Source: Pseudomonadota bacterium
GTDB taxonomy: Bacteria; Desulfobacterota; Desulfovibrionia; Desulfovibrionales; Desulfovibrionaceae
Assembly (NCBI GenBank): GCA_023433925.1
Contig: JAEYTO010000097.1
Coordinates: 1-8,830, forward strand
Direction of reading: 5' to 3'
Length of the DNA stretch: 8,830 bases
In this document: positions 1 through 5,944 of the stretch, in pieces
How positions within the stretch are numbered: position 1 is the stretch's first letter
Layout: the number at the start of each line of letters is the position of its first letter
The notes under the pieces: model-generated
Database searches by the model: none
Seen by the model: the letters and a program-made list of their open reading frames with translations, nothing else
Told to the model about the DNA's origin: nothing
Program-made: the position numbers and the translations under genes

Positions 1-13
1 GGCGGGGTGAGGT

Positions 14-40
14 CTGGAGAGGGGCGGCGCCCCTCTCCAG
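14..40. terminator. Perfect 12-bp hairpin downstream of argC
   Basis: The arms CTGGAGAGGGGC (14-25) and GCCCCTCTCCAG (29-40) are perfectly complementary around a 3-nt loop. The hairpin begins 11 nt past the argC stop codon, where a 3' end structure would be expected. Read in the argC direction there is no U-tract after the stem. In the plus direction only a weak T-rich tail (TCTTGGCTTT) follows. It may therefore be an RNA-stabilising or factor-assisted end rather than a classic intrinsic terminator, or it may serve a gene to the left of the window. Confidence 0.5.
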
Positions 41-51
41 TCTTGGCTTTC

Positions 52-1107
52 CTATGGCACGAGCGGCGCGAGGTTCAACCCCATGCGCTCGGGCAGGTCG
101 AGCATGAGGTTGGCGTTGGCCAGGGCCTGGCCGGATGCGCCCCTGCACAGATTGTCAATGGCGGATAGGATGATGAGCCGGTTCGTGCGCGGGTCGACCA
201 CCAGGCCGATGTCGCAGAACATGGTCCCGCGCACGAAGCGCACCTCGGGCAGCGCGCCGGCCGGCAGCAGCCGCACCCAGGCCTCGCCCGCATAGTGTTT
301 CTCGTAGGCCGCGCGCACGGCCGCCAGGTCCGCGGGCTTTTTCAGCTGCGTGTAGATCGTGGACAGGATGCCCCGGTTGATGGGCAGCAGGTGCGTGTTG
401 AAGGACAGGCGCACGTCGCGGCCCGCGATGCGCGAAACCTCCTGCTCGATCTCGGGCGTGTGGCGGTGCTTGCCCAGGTTGTAGGCCTTGAAGGTGTCGC
501 TGACCTCGCAGAAGAGCGTGCCCAGGCTGGCCTTGCGTCCCGCGCCGGTCGCCCCGGATTTGGCGTCGATGACGATGCCCTCGGGCTCCACGAGGCCCTC
601 GGCCAGGGCCGGATAAAGGGCCAGGATGGCCGAGGTGGGGTAGCAGCCGGGGTTGGCCACGAGCCGCGCCGCGCGCGCCTGCTCGCGGTAAAGCTCAACC
701 AGGCCGTAGACCGCGCCGGGCAGGAGGTCCGTGCGCGTGTGCTCGTGCTGGTACCAGGCCTGGTACACGGCCGGGTCGCGCAGCCGGAAATCGGCGGACA
801 GGTCCACCACGCGCGCGCCGGCGTCCAGGAGTTGGCCGGCCATGTCCATGGCCGTGGCGTGCGGCACGGCCAGGAAGACGATGTCGCAGCTCGCGCAGAG
901 GTCGGCTATGTCGGGCTGGGTCACGGTCAGGTTCGCCAGCCGCGTGCCCTGGAGGAACGGATAGAGCGAGGCCAGCGGCTTGCCCGCCTCGGCGCGGGAC
1001 GTGGCCCGCACGAGCTCTAGACCCTCGTGGCCGGCCAAAAGCCGGGTCAGCTCCATGCCCGTGTAGCCGGTCACGCCCACGAGGCCGGCCCGTCTCAAAG
1101 CGCTCAT
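52..1107 (-). CDS. argC: N-acetyl-gamma-glutamyl-phosphate reductase
   Basis: ArgC performs the NADPH-dependent reduction of N-acetyl-glutamyl-5-phosphate to N-acetylglutamate semialdehyde, the third step of arginine biosynthesis, in the cytoplasm. The 351-residue product has the usual length of type 1 ArgC. It opens with the Rossmann dinucleotide-binding loop GVTGYTG (11-17). The catalytic cysteine lies in NPGCYPTSA (C155), and KSGATGAGR (183-191), GKHRHTPE (212-219, conserved active-site histidine) and HLLPINRGIL (239-248) are the other family signatures. I chose the ATG at 1107 because GGAG (1115-1118) precedes it by 7 nt and the N-terminus then starts just before the Rossmann strand. An in-frame extension to 1194 has no family-like sequence. 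The gene lies 215 bp downstream of the DUF1844 gene on the same strand, with hairpins between them, so co-transcription is possible but not obvious. Confidence 0.97.
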   Translation of the reverse strand: MSALRRAGLVGVTGYTGMELTRLLAGHEGLELVRATSRAEAGKPLASLYPFLQGTRLANLTVTQPDIADLCASCDIVFLAVPHATAMDMAGQLLDAGARVVDLSADFRLRDPAVYQAWYQHEHTRTDLLPGAVYGLVELYREQARAARLVANPGCYPTSAILALYPALAEGLVEPEGIVIDAKSGATGAGRKASLGTLFCEVSDTFKAYNLGKHRHTPEIEQEVSRIAGRDVRLSFNTHLLPINRGILSTIYTQLKKPADLAAVRAAYEKHYAGEAWVRLLPAGALPEVRFVRGTMFCDIGLVVDPRTNRLIILSAIDNLCRGASGQALANANLMLDLPERMGLNLAPLVP

Positions 1108-1165
1108 GTCGGAACTCCGCACATCAACCGAAAGAGGACGTTGCCCTCTCTCGGGCTCTCTCTTG

Positions 1166-1186
1166 GCAGGGGGATGATCCCCCTGC
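1166..1186. repeat. Perfect 9-bp hairpin upstream of argC
   Basis: GCAGGGGGA (1166-1174) and TCCCCCTGC (1178-1186) form a perfect stem with a TGA loop. It lies 59 bp upstream of the argC start, in the gap after the DUF1844 gene. In the minus direction no T-run follows it; in the plus direction TTTTT appears only 7 nt later (1194-1198). It could be a weak terminator, part of an argC leader, or a copy of a dispersed repeat. The sequence alone cannot decide. Confidence 0.4.
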
Positions 1187-1252
1187 ACCCGCATTTTTCA
1201 GGTGGCGAAAGCAATACGTTCCGGCCCAATTGCAAACGAGGCGGGCAAGCCG

Positions 1253-1280
1253 CCGGCCGCTTCGCGCGAGAGGCGGCCGG
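1253..1280. terminator. 8-bp GC hairpin after the DUF1844 gene
   Basis: CCGGCCGC (1253-1260) and GCGGCCGG (1273-1280) can pair around a 12-nt loop. The hairpin lies 42 nt past the stop codon of the DUF1844 gene (read on minus). No U-tract follows, so terminator activity is only a possibility. Together with the 1166-1186 hairpin it occupies most of the 1108-1322 gap, in which I find no convincing gene. Confidence 0.3.
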
Positions 1281-1322
1281 AACTCCATCCACTGCGGCCA
1301 GCGTCGGCCGAGAGGGCCGGAG

Positions 1323-1625
1323 CTACTTGCTCTTGGCGCAATACTTCACGCGCAGCTCATAGAGGATGTCGGCCAGAAGCTTGGCCTCCTCGGGCTCCAG
1401 GCACTTGGCGGTCTTGGCCTGGAGCATGGCCAGCACGTCGATGGTGTGCTTGGCCATGTCGAGGTTGACCACTTCCTTGCCCGTTTCCGGGTCCGGCACC
1501 TCGCCCAGGTGCACGAGGCCCGAGGAGCACAGGGACAGGATGAACGTGGAGAAGGTCACTTGCGGCATGTGCACGTGGGGGCCTTGCTTGCCGCATTTGC
1601 ACGTGGACGTGGCTTCGCTGGCCAT
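1323..1625 (-). CDS. DUF1844 family small protein
   Basis: This is a 100-residue protein that fits the DUF1844 family, which is common in Deltaproteobacteria and has no known function. Family features are the block VTFSTFILSLCSSGLVHLGEV (about 23-43), then NLDMAKHTIDVLAMLQAKT (54-72), then a C-terminal helix EEAKLLADILYELRVKY (79-95). The central block is hydrophobic but helical-amphipathic rather than a clear membrane span, and there is no signal peptide. The N-terminus is unusual: CKCGKQGPHVHM puts C9, C11, H17 and H19 close together, which might bind a metal. Further cysteines are C33, C75 and C96. The ATG at 1625 is supported by GAGGAG (1631-1636) 5 nt upstream; the in-frame reading upstream of it looks random. 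It is a minus-strand neighbour of argC and the aminotransferase, about 180-215 bp from each. Confidence 0.85.
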   Translation of the reverse strand: MASEATSTCKCGKQGPHVHMPQVTFSTFILSLCSSGLVHLGEVPDPETGKEVVNLDMAKHTIDVLAMLQAKTAKCLEPEEAKLLADILYELRVKYCAKSK

Positions 1626-1806
1626 GGGGGCTCCTCGTTCGCGTATCGGGCCGGCGCATGGGCCGGCGGCTGTCCGCGGGTCCCGGCCTGGCCGGGAGAT
1701 GGCTGCCCGCGGCGGTTGCGGATACTGACGGACACCCTGCCATGGCGGGCATCCGGGGTTCGCAGTCTCGACGGAGCGTCCTAGCAGACTGTTTTGCAAC
1801 AGACTG
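1626..1806. other. Non-coding gap with small GC hairpins
   Basis: This 181-bp gap separates the aminotransferase stop from the DUF1844 start and would be the 5' leader of the latter. Two small stems are visible: GCCGGC (1650-1655) with GCCGGC (1662-1667), and TCCCGGC (1681-1687) with GCCGGGA (1691-1697, 3-nt loop). The last part holds the hairpin at 1781-1810. I see no clear sigma70 promoter and no small gene with a ribosome binding site. Confidence 0.4.
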
Positions 1807-1810
1807 CTAG
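1781..1810. repeat. 30-bp hairpin on the aminotransferase stop codon
   Basis: CTAGCAG (1781-1787) pairs with CTGCTAG (1804-1810), and the inner arms CTGTT (1789-1793) and AACAG (1798-1802) pair around a TTGC loop, with a single A-A mismatch between the two stems. Both ends are CTAG. The TAG stop codon of the aminotransferase (1807-1809 read on minus) is part of the outer arm. There is no U-tract on either side. It may serve as a 3' end hairpin or be a small dispersed palindromic element. Confidence 0.6.
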
Positions 1811-2982
1811 GGAAGTGGCGGCTCCTCCACAAGGCCCTGCTCGTAGGCGGCCAGGGCCTGCTCCAGATAGTCGGCCGATCCGCCACCCGCTCCCTGGGCT
1901 CGCAGGGCGCGGGCCAGGGCGTACAACCCGGCGGCCAGATCGGCGAAATCCACGTGGCCCATGTGGCCCATGCGGACCATGCCGTTCTTCATGTGCCCCT
2001 GCCCGCCGGCCATGACCACGCCATGCTCCTTGGCCGCCGTGGCGAGCACCTTGGGGCCGTCCACGCCCTGGGGCAGGGCCAGGGAGGTCAGGCCCCAGGT
2101 GAAGTCCTCGGCCGCGTAGAGCGGCAGGCCCAAGGCCGCGATGCCGGCGCGGGCCATGCGGGTCAAGGCCCACTGCTTGCGATATAAGGCGGGCAGTCCG
2201 GGCGTCAAGAGCAGCTCCAGGGCCACGTCCAGGCCGACCAGGAGGCTCACGGCCGACGTGAAGCGCGTCTGGTGCTTGTCGCTCGCATCGCGCTCGGCCT
2301 TGAGGTCGAAATAATAACAGCCGGGCGTGACGGTCCCGGCCTTGCGCCAGGCCTTTTCGGACAGGGCCGCGAAGGCCAGGCCCGGCGGGAGCATGAGCCC
2401 CTTCTGCGAGCCGGTCACGAGACAGTCGATCCCCCATGCATCCATGGGGCAGGGCGACACGCCCACGGCCGAGATGCCGTCGGCCACCAGGAGCGTGTCC
2501 GTGCCGCGCGTGAGCGCGGCCAGCTCGCGCACCGGGTGGAGCACGCCCGTGGAGGTCTCCGAGACCTGCACGAGCACGCCCGCGTAGCCGCCCTTGGCCT
2601 TGCCCGCCGTCAGCTCCTCGGCCACGGCAGCCGCGTCCACGGACCTGCCCCACGGGAAGGACATGCGCGTGACGACAAGGCCGCGATGCTCGGCGATCTC
2701 GACCCAGCGCTCGCCGAACTTGCCGGCCTCGGCCACGATGACCCGCTCGCCGGGCGAGAAGAGGTTGGCCACGGCCGCGGCCATTGCGCCCGAGCCCGAG
2801 GCGGACAGGGGCAGCACGGGCTGGGCCGTGCCGAACAGCGCGCGCAGCCTGGGCTGCACGCGGGCCATGACCGCCTTGAAGTCGGGCTTGCGGTGGTGAA
2901 TCATATCCCTGGCCATGGCCAGGCGGACCTCCTCGGGCATGGGCGTGGGTCCGGGCGTGAGCAGGCGCATCTTGTTCAGCAT
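1807..2982 (-). CDS. Class V PLP-dependent aminotransferase (alanine/serine-glyoxylate type)
   Basis: A 391-residue fold-type I PLP enzyme of the class V group that includes alanine-glyoxylate and serine-glyoxylate aminotransferases and the so-called soluble hydrogenase 42-kDa subunit. The start MRLLTPGPTPMPEEV (5-19) is typical of this group. SASGSGAM (60-67) is the phosphate-binding loop, ETSTG (142-146) the substrate/cofactor segment, and D168 in LLVADGISAVG should contact the pyridine nitrogen. K194 in TGSQKGL is the Schiff-base lysine, and R337 in GMVRMGHMG should bind the substrate carboxylate. All key residues are present, so it should be active, probably in transamination of small amino acids with glyoxylate or pyruvate; the exact substrate cannot be read here. 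The ATG at 2982 has AGGAG (2988-2992) 5 nt upstream. The gene diverges from the MCP gene, and its stop codon lies inside a hairpin. Confidence 0.88.
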   Translation of the reverse strand: MLNKMRLLTPGPTPMPEEVRLAMARDMIHHRKPDFKAVMARVQPRLRALFGTAQPVLPLSASGSGAMAAAVANLFSPGERVIVAEAGKFGERWVEIAEHRGLVVTRMSFPWGRSVDAAAVAEELTAGKAKGGYAGVLVQVSETSTGVLHPVRELAALTRGTDTLLVADGISAVGVSPCPMDAWGIDCLVTGSQKGLMLPPGLAFAALSEKAWRKAGTVTPGCYYFDLKAERDASDKHQTRFTSAVSLLVGLDVALELLLTPGLPALYRKQWALTRMARAGIAALGLPLYAAEDFTWGLTSLALPQGVDGPKVLATAAKEHGVVMAGGQGHMKNGMVRMGHMGHVDFADLAAGLYALARALRAQGAGGGSADYLEQALAAYEQGLVEEPPLP

Positions 2983-3271
2983 GGGGACTCCTGGATCGTT
3001 CTACAAAGGGCGGAAGTACCACCGGAACCGGCGGGCGGCAAGACGGCTGTCGGTTGAGGGTTCGGAAGGCAAGACGGCGGACATGGACGCGAATCCTGAT
3101 TTTACGTGCTGAAGACGCTTAGCCGTACCATGCCTTGAAATTGATTTAACCTATAAAAGGTTTCAAGATGCCTGCTTGAATTAATTGCAATATGCAGTAC
3201 AAGACCGCTACACTTGCAGAGTCGAACCCGAAGGATAATCGGCTCGCCGAGTCAAGCGCAAGGAGCGTGTG
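2983..3271. promoter_or_regulatory. Divergent promoter region between aminotransferase and MCP genes
   Basis: This 289-bp gap must carry signals for both divergent genes. The part from about 3130 to 3200 is clearly AT-richer than its surroundings. It contains a 7-bp inverted repeat, CTTGAAA (3134-3140) and TTTCAAG (3161-3167). Nested inside is a 5-bp hairpin, AACCT (3148-3152) and AGGTT (3158-3162), around ATAAA. TATAAA (3152-3157) resembles a -10 box but has no matching -35 at 16-18 bp. A GATAAT hexamer (3234-3239) is another possible -10. I could not assign a confident promoter or a sigma28 or sigma54 site. Confidence 0.4.
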
Positions 3272-4939
3272 ATGAACAGCAGGTACCGCTGGGTTGTCGC
3301 GAGTTTGGCCTTCTATGCCCTCGGCATCGTCGCCTTCGTGTATTACGATTACACCCAGGCCAAGAACGCGGCCATCGAGAGCCTCGATCAACGTCTCCGC
3401 ACGGGCGCTTCCGCAGTCTCGGCGATCCTCGGCAACAGTTATCATGCGAACACCTCGAGGCGCGGCATCTCCGAGCTCGAGTATCTCGACCTGGTGCACC
3501 GCCTGACCCGTCTGGCCGACGTCTCGGGGCTGGCCTATGTCTACAGCGTGGTGCTCAAGGGCGACGATATCTATTTCACCAGCTCCAGCGCCTCGCCGGA
3601 AGAGCTGGCGGACGAGTCCTTCTCCAAGTTCATGGACCTATATGATGACGCCAGCGAGGTTTTGAAGCAGGCCTTTGCCGGCGACGAGCCCGTATATGAA
3701 GTCTATACCGACCGCTGGGGCACCTTCCGCTCCGCTTTCGTGCCCGTGGTGACAGCGGACGGCACGCGCTACGTCGTGGGCGCGGACATAGCCGTCGACA
3801 GCGTGCGCCAGGCCACGCTCTCAAGCCTCGCGCGTTCCGCGGCCACCGGCGCCGTGTTCATGCTCCTGCTCGCGCCCCTGGGCGTGGCCTTGACCCGTCT
3901 GGCCCGGAGCGACAGGCAACTCTTGAAGGACGAGATCGAGCACAACACTCGGGAGATCACGGAGCTGAACCAGAGTCTGGAGGAGCGCATCGAGGCGGCG
4001 GTAGAGGAAGCCGACAAGGCCAGAAGGGCCACCGAGGAGGCCCGCCTGGCCAGGGAGGAGGCCGAGCGCGCCAGGAGCGAAGGCATGCTCCATGCCGCGT
4101 CCCAGATCGAGGAGGTCGTGGAGAGGCTCTCCTCGGCCTCGGAGGAGATTTCGGCCCAGGTGGAGCAATCGGGCAAGGGTACCGAGGTGCAACGCGAGCG
4201 CGCCGGCGAGACGGCCACGGCCATGGAGGAGATGAACGCCACGGTGCTCGAGGTGGCCCAGAACGCCAACAAGGCCGCGGAGGATTCCAACCAGGCCAAG
4301 AGCAAGGCCAGGGAAGGCGCGGGCATCGTGCGCCAGGCCGTGCAGGCCATCGGCTCGGTGCGCACCAAGGCCCTGAGCCTCAAGGAGAGCATGGACACCC
4401 TGGACCGGCAGGTGCAGGACATCGGCAAGGTCATGGGCGTCATCGGCGACATCGCGGACCAGACCAACCTGCTGGCCCTCAACGCGGCCATCGAGGCCGC
4501 TCGCGCCGGCGACGCCGGCCGGGGCTTCGCCGTGGTGGCCGACGAGGTGCGCAAGCTGGCCGAGAAGACCGTGCAGGCCACCAAGCAGGTCGAGCAGGCC
4601 ATCAAGGCCATCCAGGATGGCGCCCGCAGCAACGCCCAGAGCGTCGATGCGGCCGCCACGGCCGTGGACGAGGCGACCGCCCTGGCCAACAGGTCTGGCC
4701 AGGCCCTGGAGGAGATCGTGGACATGGTCGAGGCCGCCTCAAGCCAGGTGCTGGCCATCGCCGCGGCCTCCCAGGAGCAGTCGACCGCCTCCGAGGAGAT
4801 CAACCGCGCCGTGGAGGAGATCAGCAGGATCTCGTCCGAAACCGCCGACGCCATGGGGCAGTCCACCAAGGCTGTGCTGGATCTGGCCGGACAGGCCCAG
4901 GAGCTGAAGGATCTGGTGCGGAGGTTGAGGGAGGGGTAG
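3272..4939 (+). CDS. Methyl-accepting chemotaxis protein
   Basis: A 555-residue transmembrane chemoreceptor that would signal through CheW/CheA to the flagellar motor. TM1 spans about 7-25 and TM2 about 192-211. The 165-residue periplasmic part between them has Cache-like segments such as GLAYVYSVVLKGDDIYFTSS (86-105) and a second strand pair around 141-175; its ligand is unknown. After TM2 comes a long charged coiled coil (about 213-270, rich in EEA/RRA repeats) in place of a recognisable HAMP domain. The methylation/signalling helices follow. The highly conserved hairpin tip runs about 385-430, with DQTNLLALNAAIEAARAG and GRGFAVVADEVRKLAE. The C-terminus ends RRLREG without a CheR-binding NWETF-type tail. 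The ATG at 3272 has AGGAG (3261-3265) 6 nt upstream and is preferred over a GTG one codon earlier. No flagellar or che genes are adjacent. Confidence 0.93.
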   Translation: MNSRYRWVVASLAFYALGIVAFVYYDYTQAKNAAIESLDQRLRTGASAVSAILGNSYHANTSRRGISELEYLDLVHRLTRLADVSGLAYVYSVVLKGDDIYFTSSSASPEELADESFSKFMDLYDDASEVLKQAFAGDEPVYEVYTDRWGTFRSAFVPVVTADGTRYVVGADIAVDSVRQATLSSLARSAATGAVFMLLLAPLGVALTRLARSDRQLLKDEIEHNTREITELNQSLEERIEAAVEEADKARRATEEARLAREEAERARSEGMLHAASQIEEVVERLSSASEEISAQVEQSGKGTEVQRERAGETATAMEEMNATVLEVAQNANKAAEDSNQAKSKAREGAGIVRQAVQAIGSVRTKALSLKESMDTLDRQVQDIGKVMGVIGDIADQTNLLALNAAIEAARAGDAGRGFAVVADEVRKLAEKTVQATKQVEQAIKAIQDGARSNAQSVDAAATAVDEATALANRSGQALEEIVDMVEAASSQVLAIAAASQEQSTASEEINRAVEEISRISSETADAMGQSTKAVLDLAGQAQELKDLVRRLREG

Positions 4940-4973
4940 GGGCAGCGATGCTGCTCCTGGCAAGAGGCAGGCG

Positions 4974-5164
4974 ATGCGGAGTCAGGAAGAGCTACACGCG
5001 CTGGCAGCAAGGGTCTGGAGGATGAGGAGCTAGCAAGACGCTGGCTGAATGCTCCCAATCATTTCCTTGAGGGCGGCATGCCGCGTGAGCATGCGGACAG
5101 AGAATCGGGGGAAGAGATCGCGCGACGGCTGCTTATGCGGATTGAGGATGGGGTGTTCAATTGA
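4974..5164 (+). pseudogene. Frameshifted MbcA/ParS-type (DUF2384) antitoxin remnant
   Basis: No single reading frame covers this stretch, but two frames joined at about 5018 give a coherent 63-residue protein. The first frame (from ATG 4974) reads MRSQEELHALAARVW and then hits TAG at 5031-5033. The other frame continues with DEELARRWLNAPNHFLEGG from 5021 and ends RRLLMRIEDGVFN with TGA at 5162-5164. The pattern RWLN-PN, then a glycine-rich turn with P, then RIE-GVF at the C-terminus is typical of the toxin-binding domain of Xre/MbcA/ParS antitoxins, which normally pair with RES-domain toxins. Restoring one G at 5018 (GG to GGG) repairs the frame. No RES toxin gene is in the window. The remnant starts 34 bp after the MCP stop and ends 11 bp before the convergent higA stop. 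A sequencing error or an intact gene misread by one base is the main alternative. Confidence 0.62.
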
Positions 5165-5175
5165 TTCCGGCCCGA

Positions 5176-5502
5176 TCACGCCCGATGCACATTCTCCTTC
5201 GTGGAATCCAGCGGACGCACCTGTGCCGTGATGCGCTCAACCAGCCCTTCGTCCTCCGCGATCTGGTACTCGTAGTCCGCCTGAAGCCCAAGCCACATTT
5301 CGTGTGATGTCCCGAAGAAAGCGGCCAAACGCAGGGCCGTGTCCAGCGTTATTGTGCGCTTTCCGGCGACGATCTCGTAGATCCTTTGCGGGGCGACGCC
5401 GATGCTCACGGCCAACTTGTTGGGCGAAACATTCAGGGGCTTCAAGAAATCCTCCACAAGGATCTCCCCTGGGTGGACAGGAGACATTATTCTTTCGGTC
5501 AT
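5176..5502 (-). CDS. higA: HigA-family antitoxin (XRE helix-turn-helix)
   Basis: A 108-residue DNA-binding antitoxin expected to neutralise HigB and repress the module. The HPGEIL motif (10-15) is the hallmark of the HigA/VapI group. The helix-turn-helix covers about 26-49 (SPNKLAVSIGVAPQRIYEIV and the following AGKR). The C-terminal part has the family pattern FFGTSHEMWLGLQADYE (62-78). Length is normal for the family. The ATG at 5502 has AGGAG (5509-5513) 6 nt upstream. It follows higB on the same strand, in the usual toxin-first order, but 135 bp away instead of a few bases, because an inserted element separates them. Its 3' end faces the decayed antitoxin gene, with only 11 bp between the two stop codons. 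Confidence 0.93.
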   Translation of the reverse strand: MTERIMSPVHPGEILVEDFLKPLNVSPNKLAVSIGVAPQRIYEIVAGKRTITLDTALRLAAFFGTSHEMWLGLQADYEYQIAEDEGLVERITAQVRPLDSTKENVHRA

Positions 5503-5512
5503 GATTTGCTCC

Positions 5513-5640
5513 TAGAACAGTTTGACTTTGAGACGCTCGCTCCGGCGTTGACGGCGCAAGCGGATTGCGCCTACGCCTGCGCGGCGGCAAGCCATGCCTC
5601 GGCATGGCTTGCAGAGCATTTTCAAAAGCAAAATGCTCTA
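5513..5640. mobile_element. MITE-like element inserted between higB and higA
   Basis: A 124-bp non-coding interior (5515-5638) is flanked on each side by TA (5513-5514 and 5639-5640). Its two ends are imperfect inverted repeats: from the flanking TA inwards, 16 of 21 positions match between the left end (TAGAACAGTTTG...) and the reverse complement of the right end (TAGAGCATTTTG...). Inside are three perfect stems: GGCGCAA/TTGCGCC (5553-5571, 5-nt loop), a 12-bp stem at 5587-5612 with a 2-nt loop, and a 10-bp stem AGAGCATTTT/AAAATGCTCT at 5613-5639. There is no ORF. Taking out the interior plus one TA gives a TAG stop for higB, nine bases, then the ATG of higA, with an AGGAG overlapping the stop. 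This fits insertion of a small non-autonomous element with TA duplication, as in the IS630/Tc1 type. The family assignment is inference. Confidence 0.68.
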
Positions 5641-5916
5641 ATGGTAGTCCACGATTTCAACGTCATGGGCGTCCGCGCCGTCCCAGGTAAAGCAAATGCG
5701 CCACTGGCCGTTGATGCGGATGCTCCATTGTCCCGCCCGGTTGCCTTTGAGCTGTTCCAGCCGGTTTCCGGGAGGCACACGCAGATCTTGCAAGGTCGCG
5801 GCCCGGTTCAGGAGCATCAACTTGCGCAACGCCGCGCGTTGCACCTCCAAGGACAGCCTCGACCTGGTGCGGCCCCAGACGCTGGACGCCTCCCTGCCCT
5901 TGAAGGATTTTATCAT
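5638..5916 (-). CDS. higB: HigB-family toxin (RelE/ParE superfamily)
   Basis: A 92-residue protein of the HigB 'plasmid maintenance killer' group, expected to be a ribosome-dependent mRNA endonuclease. It begins MIKSFKG, typical of HigB. It contains the family blocks LQDLRVPPGNRLEQLKGNR (42-60), QWSIRINGQWRICFTW (63-78, the core beta strands with conserved arginines R67 and R73) and the C-terminal DVEIVDYH (85-92). Length matches the family. The ATG at 5916 is chosen because the homology starts there; the upstream in-frame reading to 6009 is not family-like. A ribosome binding site is weak (only a GAG just before the start), as is often seen for toxin genes. An inverted repeat that should be the operator lies immediately upstream. 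The stop codon TAG coincides with the edge of the inserted element. polA ends 82 bp upstream on the same strand. Confidence 0.92.
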   Translation of the reverse strand: MIKSFKGREASSVWGRTRSRLSLEVQRAALRKLMLLNRAATLQDLRVPPGNRLEQLKGNRAGQWSIRINGQWRICFTWDGADAHDVEIVDYH

Positions 5917-5944
5917 GTCTCGCGTGTAACATGCGAAACGAGAC
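5917..5944 (-). promoter_or_regulatory. Candidate HigA/HigBA operator at the higB start
   Basis: GTCTCG (5917-5922) and CGAGAC (5939-5944) form a perfect 6-bp inverted repeat with a 16-bp spacer, so the half-sites are 22 bp apart centre to centre, about two helical turns. One half-site abuts the higB start codon. CGTGT (5922-5926) and ACACG (5943-5947) give a second, partly overlapping repeat. HigA proteins autorepress by binding palindromes at this position, so an operator is the likely role. No clear -35/-10 pair is visible beside it. Confidence 0.5.

Noticed and set aside
295..1020. 241-codon open frame on plus opposite argC
   Set aside because: argC carries all catalytic motifs on the other strand; this frame has no recognisable domain and no ribosome binding site that I could see.
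1626..1886. Longer start for the DUF1844 gene, overlapping the aminotransferase end
   Set aside because: The upstream in-frame residues look random, and a strong GAGGAG lies 5 nt before the ATG at 1625.
3210..3240. T-loop-like GGTTCGACTC on minus suggesting a tRNA
   Set aside because: The flanking bases do not pair into a T stem and no cloverleaf or acceptor stem can be built around it.
4942..4954. Small hairpin GCAGC-GAT-GCTGC as terminator of the MCP gene
   Set aside because: The stem is only 5 bp with no T-run, and the region belongs to the leader of the antitoxin remnant.
3769..5058. 429-codon open frame on minus, antisense to the MCP gene
   Set aside because: The Ser/Ala-rich translation mirrors the chemoreceptor coding strand and has no family features; the plus frame is clearly the real gene.
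5553..5639. Tandem hairpins between higB and higA as a CRISPR-like or riboswitch structure
   Set aside because: The stems are unrelated in sequence, there are no regular direct repeats or spacers, and the terminal inverted repeats with flanking TA fit an inserted element better.
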